This document shows positions 14,800 through 23,255 of a DNA stretch of 26,853 nt, in pieces (position 1 is the first letter of the stretch; every line of letters starts with the position of its first letter). The notes below the pieces were generated by a model that did no database searches, had not been told where the DNA came from, and was given only the letters and a program-made list of their open reading frames with translations. The position numbers were made by a program, and so were the translations under genes. The stretch lies in the NCBI GenBank assembly GCA_023408815.1, contig JAEYJO010000039.1, positions 1-26,853 of the forward strand, read 5' to 3'. This DNA comes from Bacillota bacterium. Lineage in GTDB: Bacteria > Bacillota > Clostridia > Lachnospirales > Lachnospiraceae.

Positions 14800-16449
14800 A
14801 TGACAGAAGATATGAAAAAGGATTCCGATAGAAAACGGATAAGAATTTTGGCAGGTGCCCTGCTTTTGGCATTGGGACTATGGGGATGCGGTGCGATGGA
14901 GAACGCAGGAGAAAAGGAAGGAAAAAGCTCTTCCTCAAATGTGACGGAAGTGTCGGAAACGGAAGGTAAAGAAAGCATCTCCTTGGATTGGTATATCAAT
15001 TTCTCCTGGTTTACAACTCCGTGGGGCGGTAACGCCGTTTCCAGAAAGATTACGGAGGATACCGGAGTAAACATCGATTTCATCACGCCAAAGGGGAACG
15101 AGTCGGAGAAGCTTAATGCTCTCATTTCCTCCGATACGCTGCCGGACATCATTACGCTTGGCTGGTGGGAGCCGCAGATTGACGAGATGATTAACCGGGA
15201 TATGGTGTATGCCCTGAACGAGCTGGCGGAAGATTATGATCCGTATTTCTGGCAGGTGACGGACGATAAGGTGTGCGACTGGTATACGAAGGAGGACGGC
15301 AATATCTATTGTTATCCCAACTCCAGCTATCTGGCGGAAGATTACGAGACTTACGGCAATATCGGCTCCAACCAGACTTTTTTGGTACGCAAGGATATAT
15401 ACGAGGCCATCGGAAGCCCTGACATGACTACGCCGGAGGGCTTCATGGAGGCGGTGCGAAAGGCGGCGGAGATGTTTCCTTCGGTAGACGGGCAGCCGCT
15501 AATCCCCATTGGTGCCCATGCGTTTACCGCCAAGGGCTGTGATTCTTTCGACCAGTTTCTGCAGAATTTCCTTGCGGTTCCCTATGAGCAGGATGGAAAA
15601 TATTATGACAGATTTACGGATGAGGAATACATCAGATGGATGAAAGCATTCAGGCAGCTTGGAGAAGAGGGGTATCTGAAGGAGGATATCTTCATCGACC
15701 AGAGAACCCAGATGGAGGAGAAGATAAAGCAGGGGAGGTATTTCTGCATGATTTACCAGCGGACGGATCTGGATGCCCAGCAGAAGGTGCTTTACAAAAA
15801 TAATCCTGAGAGCATCTATATCGCGGTGGACGGTCCGAAGAATTCTGCGGGAGACGACTATATGCTTCCGGGTCCGGGAATCACCGGCTGGACGGTAACC
15901 TTTATTTCCAAGAACTGTGAATATCCGGACCGGGCGATTGCACTTTTTAGCTACTTCATCAGTGAGGAAGGGCAGAAAGCGACGTACCTGGGCGTGGAAG
16001 GGATAACCTATGACGTGGTGGAGGGGGAACCTGTACTGAGAGAGGATGTAAGGAATCTCCTCAACACGGACAGGAAGGAATACGACAGACTGTACGGCGG
16101 AGACGACGCCTACTGGATGTTCCAGAACAATGTGATGCAGCTTCAATGGAAGCCGCCGCTTTCAGAACCTCTCGGACAGCTGGAAGAGTGGACTTACCCG
16201 TACACACATTATTTGGAGCAGTATACGATAGACCTTGAGACGGACTCAAAGGTGGGCTATGCGGACATGAAGATACAAGATCTTTGGGGCCGCTATCTGC
16301 CCAAGCTGCTGCTTTCTTCCTCCGATGAGGAATTCGACAGCATCCTGGAGGAATTTGTGCAAAAGAGGCAGGAGCTTGGATTTGCCGCCGTCATGGAGGA
16401 AAAGACGAAGCGGATGATCGAGGCTAAGGAGAAGCTTGGAATTCATTAA
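14800..16449 (+). CDS. Large orphan substrate-binding lipoprotein upstream of a two-component system
   Basis: 549 residues from ATG 14800, chosen because GGAG stands six bases upstream. The GTG at 14788 is in frame, but the nearest AGGAGG is 13 bases away and lies in a stem. A charged head (MTEDMKKDSDRKRIR) leads to a hydrophobic stretch and lipobox LWGC, Cys at 30. The mature protein (DWYINFSWFTTPWGGN onward) resembles the longer family 1 binding proteins of the LplA type, about 100 residues longer than those of systems 1-3. No permease follows. The next two genes, 21 bases downstream, are a sensor kinase and response regulator. It may serve the system 2 permeases as a second receptor, or present ligand to the kinase; both are inference. 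Confidence 0.83.
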   Translation: MTEDMKKDSDRKRIRILAGALLLALGLWGCGAMENAGEKEGKSSSSNVTEVSETEGKESISLDWYINFSWFTTPWGGNAVSRKITEDTGVNIDFITPKGNESEKLNALISSDTLPDIITLGWWEPQIDEMINRDMVYALNELAEDYDPYFWQVTDDKVCDWYTKEDGNIYCYPNSSYLAEDYETYGNIGSNQTFLVRKDIYEAIGSPDMTTPEGFMEAVRKAAEMFPSVDGQPLIPIGAHAFTAKGCDSFDQFLQNFLAVPYEQDGKYYDRFTDEEYIRWMKAFRQLGEEGYLKEDIFIDQRTQMEEKIKQGRYFCMIYQRTDLDAQQKVLYKNNPESIYIAVDGPKNSAGDDYMLPGPGITGWTVTFISKNCEYPDRAIALFSYFISEEGQKATYLGVEGITYDVVEGEPVLREDVRNLLNTDRKEYDRLYGGDDAYWMFQNNVMQLQWKPPLSEPLGQLEEWTYPYTHYLEQYTIDLETDSKVGYADMKIQDLWGRYLPKLLLSSSDEEFDSILEEFVQKRQELGFAAVMEEKTKRMIEAKEKLGIH

Positions 16450-16470
16450 AGGGATGGAAAATGGAAACAG

Positions 16471-18267
16471 ATGAAGCGGATAAGAGAAAAATGGCAGGGT
16501 CTAAAATTAAATATAAAGTTTACGGTTATCATCATTGCTTTCGTTATCGTGCCCATCGTCTTTTTTTCCATGTACCTTTTTTACAGCATGGAGGAAAGTG
16601 CGGTCAGGGAAAAGCGAAGCAGTATGGAATACAGTATGGAAAGCAGCTATACCCGGATACTGAAAAACGTGGATTCCATCAACATGTCCACCCAGTTTTT
16701 CTTAAGCGATGCCTTTTTGACGGATTGTCTGGGCAGCATTAAGAATGGACAGCCAATGAGCACGGAGGAGCTGCGGGAATTTTATAATGTCAACATCGCC
16801 TCTTTGGAGAGAATGGTAAACAGCAATCCCTACCTTTATCAGATCCGGGTCTATGCGGACAGCAATTCTCTTCAGGAAATGATGCCTATTCTCTATAAAA
16901 GGGAGAGAATGGAGCGGCTTGACTGGGCCGAAGATGCGGACATTTATGGCTGGAAATATGATTACACAGATATGATTTTCGACTCCTATGTGATGGACCA
17001 GAATAAAAAAATAATGTCTCTCATAACACCCATCGAGGATTTTGAAAACGGCAATCTGGGTGTGCTGGAGGTAGCCATGTCCATGGACACTATGTTTCCC
17101 GAGCTGTATGAGGATCGGCCGGGACGGTGGAGCTGTTTTGCCGACGATGGCGGAGAACGCCATTACGGCACGGAAAAGGACAATCAGGACAGTTACATAG
17201 AATATATTTTGAAGAATACGGTTTCCGGGGGAAAAGAAGAAAGCCATACCTATTATACCGAAATAGATGGGGAGCCTTTTGTGGTAGGATTTCTCCCCGT
17301 AAAGGAGCTGTCAGGCAGTCTGATCTATGTGGACAGCATCGCATCGGAAATTGGAAGGATCCACAATATGCGGGCATTTTTCATTCTTATCATGGTGGGG
17401 ATCCTCATGTGCCTGATTGTTCTTATCAATTTCGTAGTAAAGAGCCTTTTGAGCCAGTTCTACAGCATACTCTTTTCTATCAGGGAAGTGCAAAAGGGTG
17501 ATCTGGGCGTGGTGATCGAGGGCTGCGGAACCGATGAAATGGGAGAACTGGGTACTCAGATAAACAAGATGCTTCTGCGGATCAGGCAGCTTATGGATGA
17601 TAATATCAACAGAGAACGTCTGGTGAAGAATTCGGAGATTAAAGCTCTCCAGAATCAGATCAACACTCATTTCATATACAATGTGCTGGAATCCATTAAG
17701 ATGATGGCGGAAATCGATGAAAAATACGAAATATCGGATGCAGTGACCTCCCTTGGAAAGCTGCTGCGCTACAGTATGCGCTGGGTGTCCGGGAACGTGA
17801 CGGTGGAGGAGGAAATCGACTACATCAAGAACTATCTGGCGCTGATCAATCTCCGCTTCGACTACGAAATCTATCTTTCCCTGAACATAAGTGACATTAT
17901 TTATAAGCAGGAGATTCCCAAGATGTCGTTACAGCCCATTGTAGAAAACGCGATTTATCACGGCATAGAGGAAATGGCGGAGGATACCAGCATATATGTT
18001 AAGGGCTTCGTGAACGGCGACGACTGTATCATAGAGATAACGGATGCCGGAAAGGGTATGAGTGAGAAGGAAGTAAGCGAGCTTTATAAAAAGATTTCGG
18101 GAGAAATCGAGGCCGGCGGCTCCGGCAATGGTATCGGCTTAAAGAACGTACAGGACAGAATAAAGATGAGCTTCGGGGAACGCTACGGGATTGAAATAGC
18201 CTCCAAACTAGGCTGTTACACAAAGATCATGGTAAGGATACCCTTACGGAAAAAAGAAGGACTCTAA
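16471..18267 (+). CDS. YesM-like sensor histidine kinase
   Basis: 598 residues. Membrane segments at about 16-38 and 302-324 bracket an extracellular sensor of some 260 residues. HAMP is at about 325-378, then the His-kinase (LytS/YesM family) domain with its H-box at about 392-408, the phosphorylated residue being His400. The usual NPHFLYN reads NTHFIYN here. The ATP-binding part shows VENAIYHG (N-box, Asn493), DAGKGMS (Asp525) and GNGIGLKNV. It would autophosphorylate on sensing an external signal and pass phosphate to the regulator encoded next, which it overlaps by one base (TAATG). The extracytoplasmic ligand is unknown, and the preceding binding protein is a candidate partner. The ribosome site is weak (GGGATGG, GGAAAC). 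Confidence 0.9.
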   Translation: MKRIREKWQGLKLNIKFTVIIIAFVIVPIVFFSMYLFYSMEESAVREKRSSMEYSMESSYTRILKNVDSINMSTQFFLSDAFLTDCLGSIKNGQPMSTEELREFYNVNIASLERMVNSNPYLYQIRVYADSNSLQEMMPILYKRERMERLDWAEDADIYGWKYDYTDMIFDSYVMDQNKKIMSLITPIEDFENGNLGVLEVAMSMDTMFPELYEDRPGRWSCFADDGGERHYGTEKDNQDSYIEYILKNTVSGGKEESHTYYTEIDGEPFVVGFLPVKELSGSLIYVDSIASEIGRIHNMRAFFILIMVGILMCLIVLINFVVKSLLSQFYSILFSIREVQKGDLGVVIEGCGTDEMGELGTQINKMLLRIRQLMDDNINRERLVKNSEIKALQNQINTHFIYNVLESIKMMAEIDEKYEISDAVTSLGKLLRYSMRWVSGNVTVEEEIDYIKNYLALINLRFDYEIYLSLNISDIIYKQEIPKMSLQPIVENAIYHGIEEMAEDTSIYVKGFVNGDDCIIEITDAGKGMSEKEVSELYKKISGEIEAGGSGNGIGLKNVQDRIKMSFGERYGIEIASKLGCYTKIMVRIPLRKKEGL

Positions 18268-19715
18268 TGAATACATTACTCATTGTAGAAGATGAAAAAA
18301 TGATACGGCAGGGAATTAAGACGATGATACAGCGCTCCGGTGTTCCGGTGGATACTATTTTAGAGTGTAACAACGGCCAGAGTGCTTACGAGATGCTGCA
18401 AAGCCAGAAAATAGATGTAATGTTCACTGACATCCGTATGCCCAAAATGGACGGGATAGAGTTGGTCTCCGCTGTTCAGGCGCTTCCCCATAAGCCTCTT
18501 ATCGTGGCGGTCAGCGGCTATGACGACTTTTCCTATGCGGTGGAGATGCTGCGGGGAGGAGTTCGGGAATACATTTTAAAGCCGGTGGAACGGGATAAGG
18601 TAAAAGCGATTCTCGAGACTTTTCAGAACGAACTCCTTCAGAGGGAAGCGCAGGAGGCTGAGCTGAGAAGTATTGGGAGAAATCAATTGAAATATGTGAT
18701 GACGTCGGACGTGACCCGCAAGGAAATGCAGATGGTGGCAGAGTGGTTCGAGGAGATGCCCGTCAGCAAGGACTATTATATTCTCTGTACGCAGATGCAG
18801 GAGGGGCCGGAAGCTTCCGGTGAGAAATTCATGTACTGGAAAGACATAGAAAAAAGTTTAGTTTACATAATTATGGGAGCTGAGAAAGAACGGTTCCTTA
18901 AGGAGGAATTGTCCGGATGCCATACGGGAATCAGTAAAAGATATCAGGGCATGGAATATTTAAAAGCTGCTTACAAGGAAGCAAAGGCGGCAAGGAAAGA
19001 AGCTTTCTGTACCGGGCGCTATGAGGTGAACTTCGAAGAAATACGCACGGATGCGGATAAGCCTAATACGGAGAAGATGCGCCAGATTGCCCAGCAAATC
19101 GGAACCAGCAGGATCGAAGAATCATTGACCAGTATAAGGCAGATCGTTAAGGATACGAAGAGAAAGAAATATTCGGCAGTCACCTTCGAGGAGGACATTC
19201 TGTCACTGATCGATTCGGTAGTGGGAATCTACCAGAACGTGATGCAGCAGGCAGCGCAGGAGGCCGAAAGGTTCAAGGATATTTACAGCTTTCCCGATAT
19301 CGATTCCTTTACGGAAGAATTCACCGGCTGGCTGATGGAATTTCACGATAGGCTGGACGAGGAGTTCGACGATTATAAAAACAAGCAGAAGATGCAGGAG
19401 GCTATCGGCTTTATTCAGGAGAATTTCGATAAGGATTTGAACATGGCGGTGGTTTCTAATCACGTATCCATGAATTATTCACTGTTTTTCTATGTGTTCA
19501 AACAATATACGGGCAGGAATTTCGTAAATTACTTAAAGGAATTCCGTGTAGAGGAGGCAAAGAAGCTCCTTGCACAGACGGAAATGCGAGTGGTGGAAAT
19601 TAGTAAAAAAGTGGGTTACGAGAATGAAAAGCACTTCATGAAAATTTTTCGTAACGTATGCGGAGTATCTCCTACCGAGTACAGAAAGAACATGCATGCG
19701 GCAAATAATTCATAA
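18267..19715 (+). CDS. YesN-like response regulator with AraC-type DNA-binding domain
   Basis: 482 residues. The receiver domain is 1-115 with the acidic pocket (Glu8, Asp9), phospho-acceptor Asp55 in FTDIRMPKMDG, Ser83 and Lys105 in ILKPVE. A long middle region (about 115-380) follows, then an AraC double helix-turn-helix (about 385-475) ending VVEISKKVGYENEKHFMKIF and GVSPTEYR. Start ATG overlaps the kinase stop as TAATG, so the pair is translationally coupled. Such regulators usually activate nearby carbohydrate-uptake and glycosidase genes, here perhaps system 2 or 3. A terminator follows, making this the last gene of its transcript. Confidence 0.92.
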   Translation: MNTLLIVEDEKMIRQGIKTMIQRSGVPVDTILECNNGQSAYEMLQSQKIDVMFTDIRMPKMDGIELVSAVQALPHKPLIVAVSGYDDFSYAVEMLRGGVREYILKPVERDKVKAILETFQNELLQREAQEAELRSIGRNQLKYVMTSDVTRKEMQMVAEWFEEMPVSKDYYILCTQMQEGPEASGEKFMYWKDIEKSLVYIIMGAEKERFLKEELSGCHTGISKRYQGMEYLKAAYKEAKAARKEAFCTGRYEVNFEEIRTDADKPNTEKMRQIAQQIGTSRIEESLTSIRQIVKDTKRKKYSAVTFEEDILSLIDSVVGIYQNVMQQAAQEAERFKDIYSFPDIDSFTEEFTGWLMEFHDRLDEEFDDYKNKQKMQEAIGFIQENFDKDLNMAVVSNHVSMNYSLFFYVFKQYTGRNFVNYLKEFRVEEAKKLLAQTEMRVVEISKKVGYENEKHFMKIFRNVCGVSPTEYRKNMHAANNS

Positions 19716-19723
19716 AAAATGAG

Positions 19724-19755
19724 TACCATCACCTGACAAGTGATGGTATTTATTA
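19724..19755 (+). terminator. Terminator after the response regulator
   Basis: TACCATCAC (19724-19732) pairs perfectly with GTGATGGTA (19740-19748) around CTGACAA, followed by a T-rich tail (TTTATTAAAT). It ends the system 2 / two-component unit. Confidence 0.7.
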
Positions 19756-19825
19756 AATATTAACAAAAACGAGCATTTCGTTTGTATCATATGTGACAAA
19801 AAAACGAAAATTTACGAAAAAACTG

Positions 19826-19854
19826 TTGCAAATTGTTAGGCGGAATGCTATGCT
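19826..19854 (+). promoter_or_regulatory. Promoter of system 3 (alpha-glucan operon)
   Basis: TTGCAA (19826-19831), 17 bases, TATGCT (19849-19854). Transcription would begin near 19861, a few bases before the operator cluster. Confidence 0.6.
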
Positions 19855-19866
19855 TTATACATGTTC

Positions 19867-19902
19867 GGAAACGTTACCGATAACGATACCGAAAACGGTA
19901 CC
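19867..19902 (+). promoter_or_regulatory. Three tandem 12-bp operator-like repeats
   Basis: GGAAACGTTACC, GATAACGATACC and GAAAACGGTACC follow one another with no gap. Nine positions are shared by all three, around an invariant AACG and TACC. Each is a near-palindrome with a central CG, the LacI-family operator pattern. They begin just after the predicted transcription start, the place for roadblock repression. The LacI-type gene at the end of this operon is the obvious candidate to bind them. Confidence 0.65.
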
Positions 19903-19939
19903 AAAAAACTTATTCACAAAAAAAGGAGAGGTATTGATT

Positions 19940-21361
19940 ATGAAAAAGAAACTGATTAGTGCATTACTTTGTGTAGCGATGGTTTCTTCCATGCTGGTTG
20001 GCTGCGGCAGCACTGCAGCAGAAACACCTGCGGCGACAGAAGAGACGACGGCGCCTGCGGAAGAGACAACGGAACCTGCAGCGGAAGATGCGGCTCCGGC
20101 AGAGGAGAGCGCATCGGCAGAAGGCGGAAGCGTATACTACCTGAACTTCAAGCCCGAGGTCGATGAGCAGTGGCAGGAAATCGCAGCGGCTTACACCTCA
20201 GAGACTGGTGTAGAGGTTAAGGTCGTAACTGCGGCAAGCGGTACATATGAAGAAGTATTGAAATCTGAGATCGCAGGTCAGGATGCACCTACCCTGTTCC
20301 AGATTAACGGACCGGTTGGTTACAATAGCTGGAAGGATTACTGTCTCGATTTATCCAGTTCCGAGCTTTACAGCGCTCTTTCCGATAAGGGCCTTGCAAT
20401 TAGCGGCGAAGATGGCGGCGTATATGGCGTTCCTTACACGGTAGAATCTTACGGAATCATTTATAACGACGCGGTTATGCAGGCGTATTTCGCGCTGGAC
20501 GGAGCAAAAGCAGCAAGCGTTGACGAAATCAATTCTTTCGACAAACTGAAGGAAGTTGTAGAAGATATGACAGCGAAGAAAGCGGACCTGGGTATTGAAG
20601 GCGTATTCGCTTCCACCTCTCTTCTTCCCGGTGAAGACTGGAGATGGCAGACACACCTTGCAAACATTCCGGTTTACTATGAATACAAAGACAACAAGGT
20701 AAGTGACATGGCAGCTATCGAATTCACATATTCCGATAACTACAAGAACATTTTCGATTTATACATCAACAACTCCACCGTTGCGCCCGGACTTCTCGGA
20801 AGCAAGGCAGTTACGGATTCTATGGCTGAGTTCGCGCTCGGACAGTGCGCTATGGTTCAGAACGGCAACTGGGCGTGGGGGCAGATTTCTACAGTAGAAG
20901 GCAATACGGTAAAGGAAGAGGATGTTAAATTCATGCCCATCTACACAGGCGCTCCCGGCGAAGAGAATCAGGGACTCTGCACCGGTACAGAGAACTTCTG
21001 GTGCGTAAACAGTCAGGCTTCTGAAGCAGACCAGAAAGCAACGTTAGATTTTGTTAACTGGATGATTTCTTCAGACGCAGGCAAGGACTATATGGTTAAT
21101 TCGTTAGGAAACTCCGCACCGTTCACGACCTTTGGCGATGATGAAAAGCCGACCGATCCTCTTGCAAAAGAAATGTATCGTTATATGGAAAACGGAAAGA
21201 CCAGCGTAACATGGAACTTTACAACCTTCCCCAGCCAGTCGTTCAAGGATGATTTCGGCGCAGCTCTTCTCGAGTACTGCAACAATAATATGACATGGGA
21301 TGAAGTAAAAGACCTGGTAGTTACGAGATGGGCAGAGGAGAAATCCGCAACGGCACAGTAA
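19940..21361 (+). CDS. Sugar ABC transporter substrate-binding lipoprotein (system 3)
   Basis: 473 residues from ATG 19940, which has AAAGGAGAGG upstream and gives a proper signal: MKKKLISALLCVAMVSSMLVGC, lipobox LVGC, Cys at 22. The in-frame upstream start at 19793 would run through the promoter and operators and is rejected. A linker of alternating Ala, Glu, Thr and Pro extends to about 65. The mature domain starts SVYYLNFKPEVDEQW and is a family 1 sugar-binding fold. With malQ and a LacI gene in the same operon, a maltodextrin-like ligand is the most economical guess but is not proven by the protein itself. Confidence 0.88.
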   Translation: MKKKLISALLCVAMVSSMLVGCGSTAAETPAATEETTAPAEETTEPAAEDAAPAEESASAEGGSVYYLNFKPEVDEQWQEIAAAYTSETGVEVKVVTAASGTYEEVLKSEIAGQDAPTLFQINGPVGYNSWKDYCLDLSSSELYSALSDKGLAISGEDGGVYGVPYTVESYGIIYNDAVMQAYFALDGAKAASVDEINSFDKLKEVVEDMTAKKADLGIEGVFASTSLLPGEDWRWQTHLANIPVYYEYKDNKVSDMAAIEFTYSDNYKNIFDLYINNSTVAPGLLGSKAVTDSMAEFALGQCAMVQNGNWAWGQISTVEGNTVKEEDVKFMPIYTGAPGEENQGLCTGTENFWCVNSQASEADQKATLDFVNWMISSDAGKDYMVNSLGNSAPFTTFGDDEKPTDPLAKEMYRYMENGKTSVTWNFTTFPSQSFKDDFGAALLEYCNNNMTWDEVKDLVVTRWAEEKSATAQ

Positions 21362-21407
21362 AGAACAAAAGTGTGCTTCGCCCACATTCCTATTGCAGAA
21401 AAAGGAT

Positions 21408-21436
21408 TTGATAAATATCCCGATTCAGAGTAGTAT
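21408..21436 (+). promoter_or_regulatory. Weak candidate internal promoter before the system 3 permeases
   Basis: TTGATA (21408-21413), 17 bases, TAGTAT (21431-21436). It lies upstream of the terminator-like hairpin at 21495, so transcripts from it would still meet that hairpin. This may be coincidence. Confidence 0.25.
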
Positions 21437-21494
21437 ATACACATAAGATTAATATTTTAATGAATATTTGTTTATCAGCAAGTTGAGTAAAGGG

Positions 21495-21526
21495 ACACTT
21501 CGCAGCCTCGGCTGCGGAGTGTTTTT
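21495..21526 (+). terminator. Strong terminator-like hairpin between binding protein and permeases (system 3)
   Basis: ACACTTCGCAGC (21495-21506) pairs over all 12 bases with GCTGCGGAGTGT (21511-21522), one T-G pair included, with a CTCG loop and a T-run. It has full intrinsic-terminator form. Since the permeases, malQ and lacI lie beyond it, partial read-through is the likely design, giving excess binding protein. Confidence 0.75.
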
Positions 21527-21553
21527 CAAGATTTGCGAAGAGGAGGACGGACT

Positions 21554-22399
21554 ATGGAAAAGACATTAAAAAAATATTTTTTGATATTTACCCTTCCTAC
21601 AGTAGTAGCCTTCGCGTTTGCTTTTATTATTCCCTTTGTGCAGGGGGTGTATTTATCTTTTTGTAAATTCACCACGGTAAGCAATGCGAAATGGGTAGGG
21701 TTTGATAATTACAAAACGGCCTTCTCCGGCGGGCAGGGATTTACAAGCGCCTTGGGCTTCACAGTGGCATTTACGGTAATCAGCGTATTGACGATCAATT
21801 TATTTGCATTCGCGATTGCACTATTACTTACGAGAAAAATTAAAGGAACGAATATATTCAGAACTGTATTTTTTATGCCGAACTTAATCGGCGGTATTGT
21901 GCTCGGCTATACATGGCAGCAGATGATTAATGCTATTTTATATAAATATGAAACGACGATCGTATCCAATGCGACCTACGGTTTTTGGGGCTTAGTGCTC
22001 CTTATGAATTGGCAGATGATAGGCTATATGATGATTATCTACATCGCCGGACTTCAAAATGTGCCGGGAGATTTGATAGAAGCAGCGAGGATAGATGGAG
22101 CGACGCCATGGCAGACCTTGATCAAGGTTAAAATCCCGATGGTAATGTCCTCCGTTACAATTTGTTTGTTCTTAACGCTGTCGAACAGCTTTAAACTGTT
22201 CGATCAGAATAAGGCACTTACTGACGGCGCGCCGATGAAAAAGACGCAGATGCTTGCGCTGAACATTTACGAGACCTTCTATGGCAAGACCGGGTATGAA
22301 GGCGTTGGTCAGGCCAAGGCAGTAGTATTTTTTATCATAGTGGCGCTCATTGCGTTAGTGCAGTTATCGTTTACTAGAAGTAAGGAGGTAGAGCATTAA
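21554..22399 (+). CDS. Sugar ABC transporter permease, MalF/UgpA type (system 3)
   Basis: 281 residues from ATG 21554, seven bases after AGGAGG. The in-frame TTG at 21533 would include the ribosome site itself. Six membrane segments start with YFLIFTLPTVVAFAFAFIIP (about 8-27). The EAA loop reads EAARIDGA at 176-183. The last codon overlaps the next start as TAATG, so the two permeases are coupled. Confidence 0.9.
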   Translation: MEKTLKKYFLIFTLPTVVAFAFAFIIPFVQGVYLSFCKFTTVSNAKWVGFDNYKTAFSGGQGFTSALGFTVAFTVISVLTINLFAFAIALLLTRKIKGTNIFRTVFFMPNLIGGIVLGYTWQQMINAILYKYETTIVSNATYGFWGLVLLMNWQMIGYMMIIYIAGLQNVPGDLIEAARIDGATPWQTLIKVKIPMVMSSVTICLFLTLSNSFKLFDQNKALTDGAPMKKTQMLALNIYETFYGKTGYEGVGQAKAVVFFIIVALIALVQLSFTRSKEVEH

Positions 22400-23244
22400 T
22401 GACGTCGGCAAAAAGCAGATTTTCCAATAAAATATTTTTTGTTTTGTTAAGCGTTTTGACAGTCGCGATACTTTATCCCCTGCTGTTTATTTTGAATAAC
22501 TCCTTTAAGGGGAAATTTTTCATCAGCAAGGACCCTTTTTCCCTTCCTGATTCGGAGACTTTTGTAGGGCTTACAAACTATGTGAACGGCTTGATTAAGA
22601 CGGGGCTTTTCAAGGCCATCGGCTGGTCGTTTTTCATTACGATCATTTCCGTCGGACTGATCATACTGTTCACCTCCATGACCGCATATTACATTACGAG
22701 GGTAAAATCCAGGTATTCCACGATTCTGTATTATATGTTCGTGTTTTCCATGATCGTACCCTTCCAAATGGTCATGTTTACGATGACCAGCCTTGCGGAT
22801 AAGTTCCATTTAAGAAATCCTTTGGGAATGTGTTTATTGTATCTTGGTTTCGGGGCGGGATTGTCCGTATTCATGTTCGCGGGCTTTGTGAAATCCATTC
22901 CATTAGAAATAGAAGAGGCGGCCATGATCGACGGCTGCAATCCGTTACAGACTTTTTTCGGAGTGGTATTCCCGATACTTAAGCCTACGGCGATTACGGT
23001 GGCCATTTTAAATGCGATGTGGATATGGAACGACTTCCTTTTGCCCTATTTGGTAATCGGTATCAGTACGCAGTATAAGACGATTCCGGTTGTGGTACAG
23101 ATGCTCGTGGGTTCTAACGGAAATAAGGATATGGGAGCGCTCATGGCGATGCTGGTATTGTCGATTATTCCCATCGTTATATTCTATCTGACATGTCAGA
23201 AATACATTATCGAAGGCGTTGTAGCCGGAGCGGTGAAGGGTTAA
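22399..23244 (+). CDS. Sugar ABC transporter permease, MalG/UgpE type (system 3)
   Basis: 281 residues, starting in the TAATG overlap with AAGGAGGT inside the preceding gene. First membrane segment at about 12-31, EAA loop EAAMIDGC at 173-180. It partners the preceding permease to form the channel for the system 3 ligand. The stop is followed 11 bases later by the malQ start. Confidence 0.9.
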   Translation: MTSAKSRFSNKIFFVLLSVLTVAILYPLLFILNNSFKGKFFISKDPFSLPDSETFVGLTNYVNGLIKTGLFKAIGWSFFITIISVGLIILFTSMTAYYITRVKSRYSTILYYMFVFSMIVPFQMVMFTMTSLADKFHLRNPLGMCLLYLGFGAGLSVFMFAGFVKSIPLEIEEAAMIDGCNPLQTFFGVVFPILKPTAITVAILNAMWIWNDFLLPYLVIGISTQYKTIPVVVQMLVGSNGNKDMGALMAMLVLSIIPIVIFYLTCQKYIIEGVVAGAVKG

Positions 23245-23255
23245 TGGGAGGAACT

